Below, piece after piece: positions 62,355 through 64,000 of a stretch of DNA of 64,000 nt. How positions within the stretch are numbered: the first letter of the stretch is position 1; each line of letters starts with the position of its first letter. A program made the position numbers and the translations under genes. The stretch comes from Mucilaginibacter sp. UR6-11 (GTDB taxonomy: Bacteria > Bacteroidota > Bacteroidia > Sphingobacteriales > Sphingobacteriaceae). The DNA lies in assembly GCF_020880695.1 (NCBI RefSeq), contig NZ_JAJIWO010000002.1, forward strand, positions 762,885 to 826,884. Reading direction: 5' to 3'. Below the pieces are notes generated by a model. That model had not been told where the DNA came from, did no database searches, and was given only the letters and a program-made list of their open reading frames with translations.

Positions 62355-62520
62355 ATTTTACACCGGTATGTCAGTTATTGCCGGTAGTAAAAACCTGCAT
62401 TTTTCGGGTATACGGAGCTATGCCGGTAGTAATTTTAGGCGTTTTTCGGGTATGGGGTATTATGCCGGTAGTAATTTTTGCTGCTTACCGGGTGTGAGGG
62501 CCTATGCCGGTAGTAAGTTT
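62355..62520. repeat. 42-bp tandem repeat array
   Basis: TGCCGGTAGTAA occurs at 62379, 62421, 62463 and 62505, exactly 42 bases apart. The second conserved block, tcgggtatggggtatta-like, ends each unit; a degenerate extra half-unit starts near 62355. The first 12 bases are identical in all copies, the middle is variable. An unbroken 53-codon frame runs through it (see 62368-62529). Confidence 0.9.
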
Positions 62521-62529
62521 TTAATTTAA
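62368..62529 (+). CDS. Possible 53-aa repeat microprotein (doubtful)
   Basis: ATG 62368 to TAA 62527 encodes MSVIAGSKNLHFSGIRSY followed by two further 14-residue units of the pattern AGSNFxxFSGMGxY and a final AGSKFLI. The unit length of 14 codons follows from the 42-bp period. The repeated codons are identical (GCC GGT AGT), and another forward frame and a reverse frame are also open, so the repeat may be maintained as DNA rather than protein. No ribosome site is visible. Confidence 0.25.
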   Translation: MSVIAGSKNLHFSGIRSYAGSNFRRFSGMGYYAGSNFCCLPGVRAYAGSKFLI

Positions 62530-62837
62530 CTTATTGATAATTAGCATTTTATTGTAAATCAAAGAACGGGGAGCTGATTTTGGTGACAATCGGGATCTGT
62601 ATTTTTTGTGGCGGGTTGTTAACGCCGATGTTGTAGCAGCTCCAAACAATATACAAAAAGTCCGGCAATATAATGGTGACCTAAAACGGCAGTTTGCGGC
62701 ATCATTTACATAAATAATACCTAGTCAGTAAAAAAAGTCCGATATTTGCTTTCCAATAAATAATTATTAATTAACCATTTAAAAAAATGAACCCGCCGTA
62801 AGGCAGCTTCATTGCCTTTTAGAAACAAATTAAAAAA
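62530..62837. other. Spacer and leader of asd
   Basis: About 300 bases without a gene. Near the end, an ATG (62788) starts a four-codon frame MNPP-stop, at once followed by a hairpin AAGGCA/TTGCCTTT (about 62801-62820) with a short T-run, then the asd ATG. This could be an attenuator, but it is short. The rest shows nothing I can name. Confidence 0.4.
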
Positions 62838-63845
62838 ATGAAAATCGCAGTTGTAGGCGCCACAGGATTAGTTGGCACTAAAATGTTGCAGGTTCTTGAA
62901 GAACGCAACTTCCCCATTACAGAACTATTATTAGTCGCATCAGAGAAAAGTGTAGGTAAAGAGATCACTTTCAAGGGTAAGGCTATAAAGGTTATTTCTG
63001 TTGAGGATGCGATAAAACAGAAGCCTGACATCGCCCTATTTTCGGCAGGTGGCAGCACATCATTGGCACAGGCCCCGCTTTTCGCGGCAGCCGGTACTAC
63101 GGTAATTGATAATTCATCAGCCTGGCGCATGGACCCAACCAAGAAACTGGTTGTGCCCGAAGTGAACGCCGGTGTATTAACTCCCGAAGATAAGATCATC
63201 GCCAACCCAAATTGCTCAACCATACAAATGGTAGTGGCTTTAAAACCATTGCACGACAGGTATAAAATTAAACGCGTGGTTGTTTCAACCTATCAGTCAG
63301 TAACCGGTACCGGCGTAAAAGCTGTCGACCAGCTAATGAACGAGCGCGCGGGCATTGACGGCCCGATGGCCTACCCATACAAAATTGATTTGAACGTTTT
63401 GCCTCATATTGATGTATTTACCGAGAATGGTTACACCAAAGAGGAAATGAAAATGGTTAAAGAAACCAACAAAATTATGGGCGACGAGAGCATCCGTGTT
63501 ACGGCAACTACTGTACGGATCCCGGTTATGGGTGGTCACTCAGAATCTGTAAACATCGAGTTTGACAATGATTTTGACCTGACTGAAGTAAGAGATATAT
63601 TAAGCAAAGCCCCGGGCATTATTGTTACCGACGACGTAGCCAACCTGAAATACCCGATGCCGCTTGACGCGCACGATAAGGACGAAGTATTTGTGGGCCG
63701 CATCCGCCGCGATGAGAGCCAGCCAAACACTTTAAACTGCTGGATAGTGAGCGACAACCTGCGCAAAGGCGCGGCAACCAATGCAGTACAAATTGCCGAG
63801 TACCTGGTAGCTAAGCACCTGGTAGGGCAGGCTGTGGAAGCGTAG
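62838..63845 (+). CDS. asd: Aspartate-semialdehyde dehydrogenase
   Basis: NADP-dependent reduction of aspartyl phosphate for lysine, threonine, methionine and diaminopimelate. A 335-aa enzyme: GATGLVGTKMLQVL (cofactor loop), SAGGSTS, DNSSAWRMD, catalytic Cys in NPNCSTIQMV, and GGHSESVN. Length normal. Confidence 0.97.
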   Translation: MKIAVVGATGLVGTKMLQVLEERNFPITELLLVASEKSVGKEITFKGKAIKVISVEDAIKQKPDIALFSAGGSTSLAQAPLFAAAGTTVIDNSSAWRMDPTKKLVVPEVNAGVLTPEDKIIANPNCSTIQMVVALKPLHDRYKIKRVVVSTYQSVTGTGVKAVDQLMNERAGIDGPMAYPYKIDLNVLPHIDVFTENGYTKEEMKMVKETNKIMGDESIRVTATTVRIPVMGGHSESVNIEFDNDFDLTEVRDILSKAPGIIVTDDVANLKYPMPLDAHDKDEVFVGRIRRDESQPNTLNCWIVSDNLRKGAATNAVQIAEYLVAKHLVGQAVEA

Positions 63846-63915
63846 CCCCCCACCCCCTGAAGGGGGAGGAATAAATATAAGTAAACAACCCCCACCTAAG
63901 GTGGGGGCTTTATTC
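63845..63915. terminator. C/G-rich terminator cluster after asd
   Basis: Hairpin CCCCCACC (63889-63896) with GGTGGGGG (63900-63907) followed by ctttatt, preceded by another ccccct-gaa-ggggg hairpin. Same word class as 22960-23058. It can serve both convergent genes. Confidence 0.8.
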
Positions 63916-63937
63916 TAACCTCTGAAAGAGGTATTCG

Positions 63938-64000
63938 TCAAAACAACTTCAAATCAGTCGAGCCATCTTCTTTTCGTTCTTCCTGCTCCTGATACTTCAC
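63938..64000 (-). CDS. 3' end of a truncated gene
   Basis: Minus-strand frame open to the right edge, ending ...KYQEQEERKEDGSTDLKLF then TGA (63938-63940). The charged C-terminal tail is not enough to name the protein. The gene is convergent with asd and separated from it by terminators, which supports it being real. Confidence 0.5.
   Translation of the reverse strand: MKYQEQEERKEDGSTDLKLF

Noticed and set aside
62355..62520. CRISPR array
   Set aside because: The repeated block is only 12 bases, the intervening parts are related to each other rather than unique, and no cas gene is present.

Overview
The window looks like a chromosomal stretch from a Bacteroidota bacterium, most likely a Sphingobacteriaceae member (Mucilaginibacter/Pedobacter type). 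The basis is a fused lpxC-fabZ gene between lpxD and lpxA, the type IX secretion/gliding genes gldD and porX, two TonB-dependent receptors with N-terminal carboxypeptidase-like domains, GH27 and right-handed beta-helix exoproteins, a LytS/LytTR pair, near absence of Shine-Dalgarno sequences, and many Bacteroidota-type -7 promoter boxes (TAnnTTTG). The genus is an inference; no search was run.

Layout. 1-12.1 kb: a 5'-truncated alpha/beta hydrolase, a minus-strand initiator tRNA divergent from the GTPase genes era and der, a C-terminal processing protease, murQ, a BI-1 family membrane protein, aroE coupled to gldD, an MBL hydrolase, a LolC/E-type permease and a small lipoprotein. 12.1-18.6 kb: rbfA, an M23 peptidase, tsaE, ald, a BrkB/YihY membrane protein, a retropepsin-PDZ protein and a collagen-like lipoprotein. 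18.7-26 kb: a GluQ-RS-like synthetase, ahcY, an SDR, trmB, an alkyltransferase-like protein, xth and a cyclophilin. 26-30.3 kb: a small CxxC exported protein followed by a metal-receptor-like TonB receptor, then a DUF1624 membrane protein. 30.4-38.6 kb: porX, an HD phosphohydrolase, then the lipid A block lpxD, lpxC/fabZ, lpxA, an ABC ATPase and a glycosyltransferase. 39-43.3 kb: alcohol dehydrogenase, efp, a PRTase and rlmD. 43.4-56.4 kb is the accessory part: alpha-galactosidase, a TonB receptor/beta-helix/phosphoesterase set, an exported low-complexity lipoprotein, a LytS/LytTR pair, and a cytochrome c/YceI/Tat-phosphoesterase operon. 56.7-64 kb: ettA, lepB, a GFTPRFKAG-repeat protein, a DUF2442 protein, yebC, an epimerase, a 42-bp repeat array and asd, with a truncated minus-strand gene at the right edge.

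Most genes are core housekeeping. The least explained signal lies between them. About a dozen intergenic spacers share one architecture: a short low-complexity word repeated 2-3 times, then a spacer, then the same word inverted. Each locus uses a different word. Other unexplained elements are a GC-rich structured element near ahcY, an operator-like cluster of GTGTTTCAC sites before the alcohol dehydrogenase, the 42-bp array before asd, and several -7 boxes placed 4-8 nt before start codons, which suggests leaderless transcripts. All assignments come from reading motifs by eye; none was confirmed by a database search.
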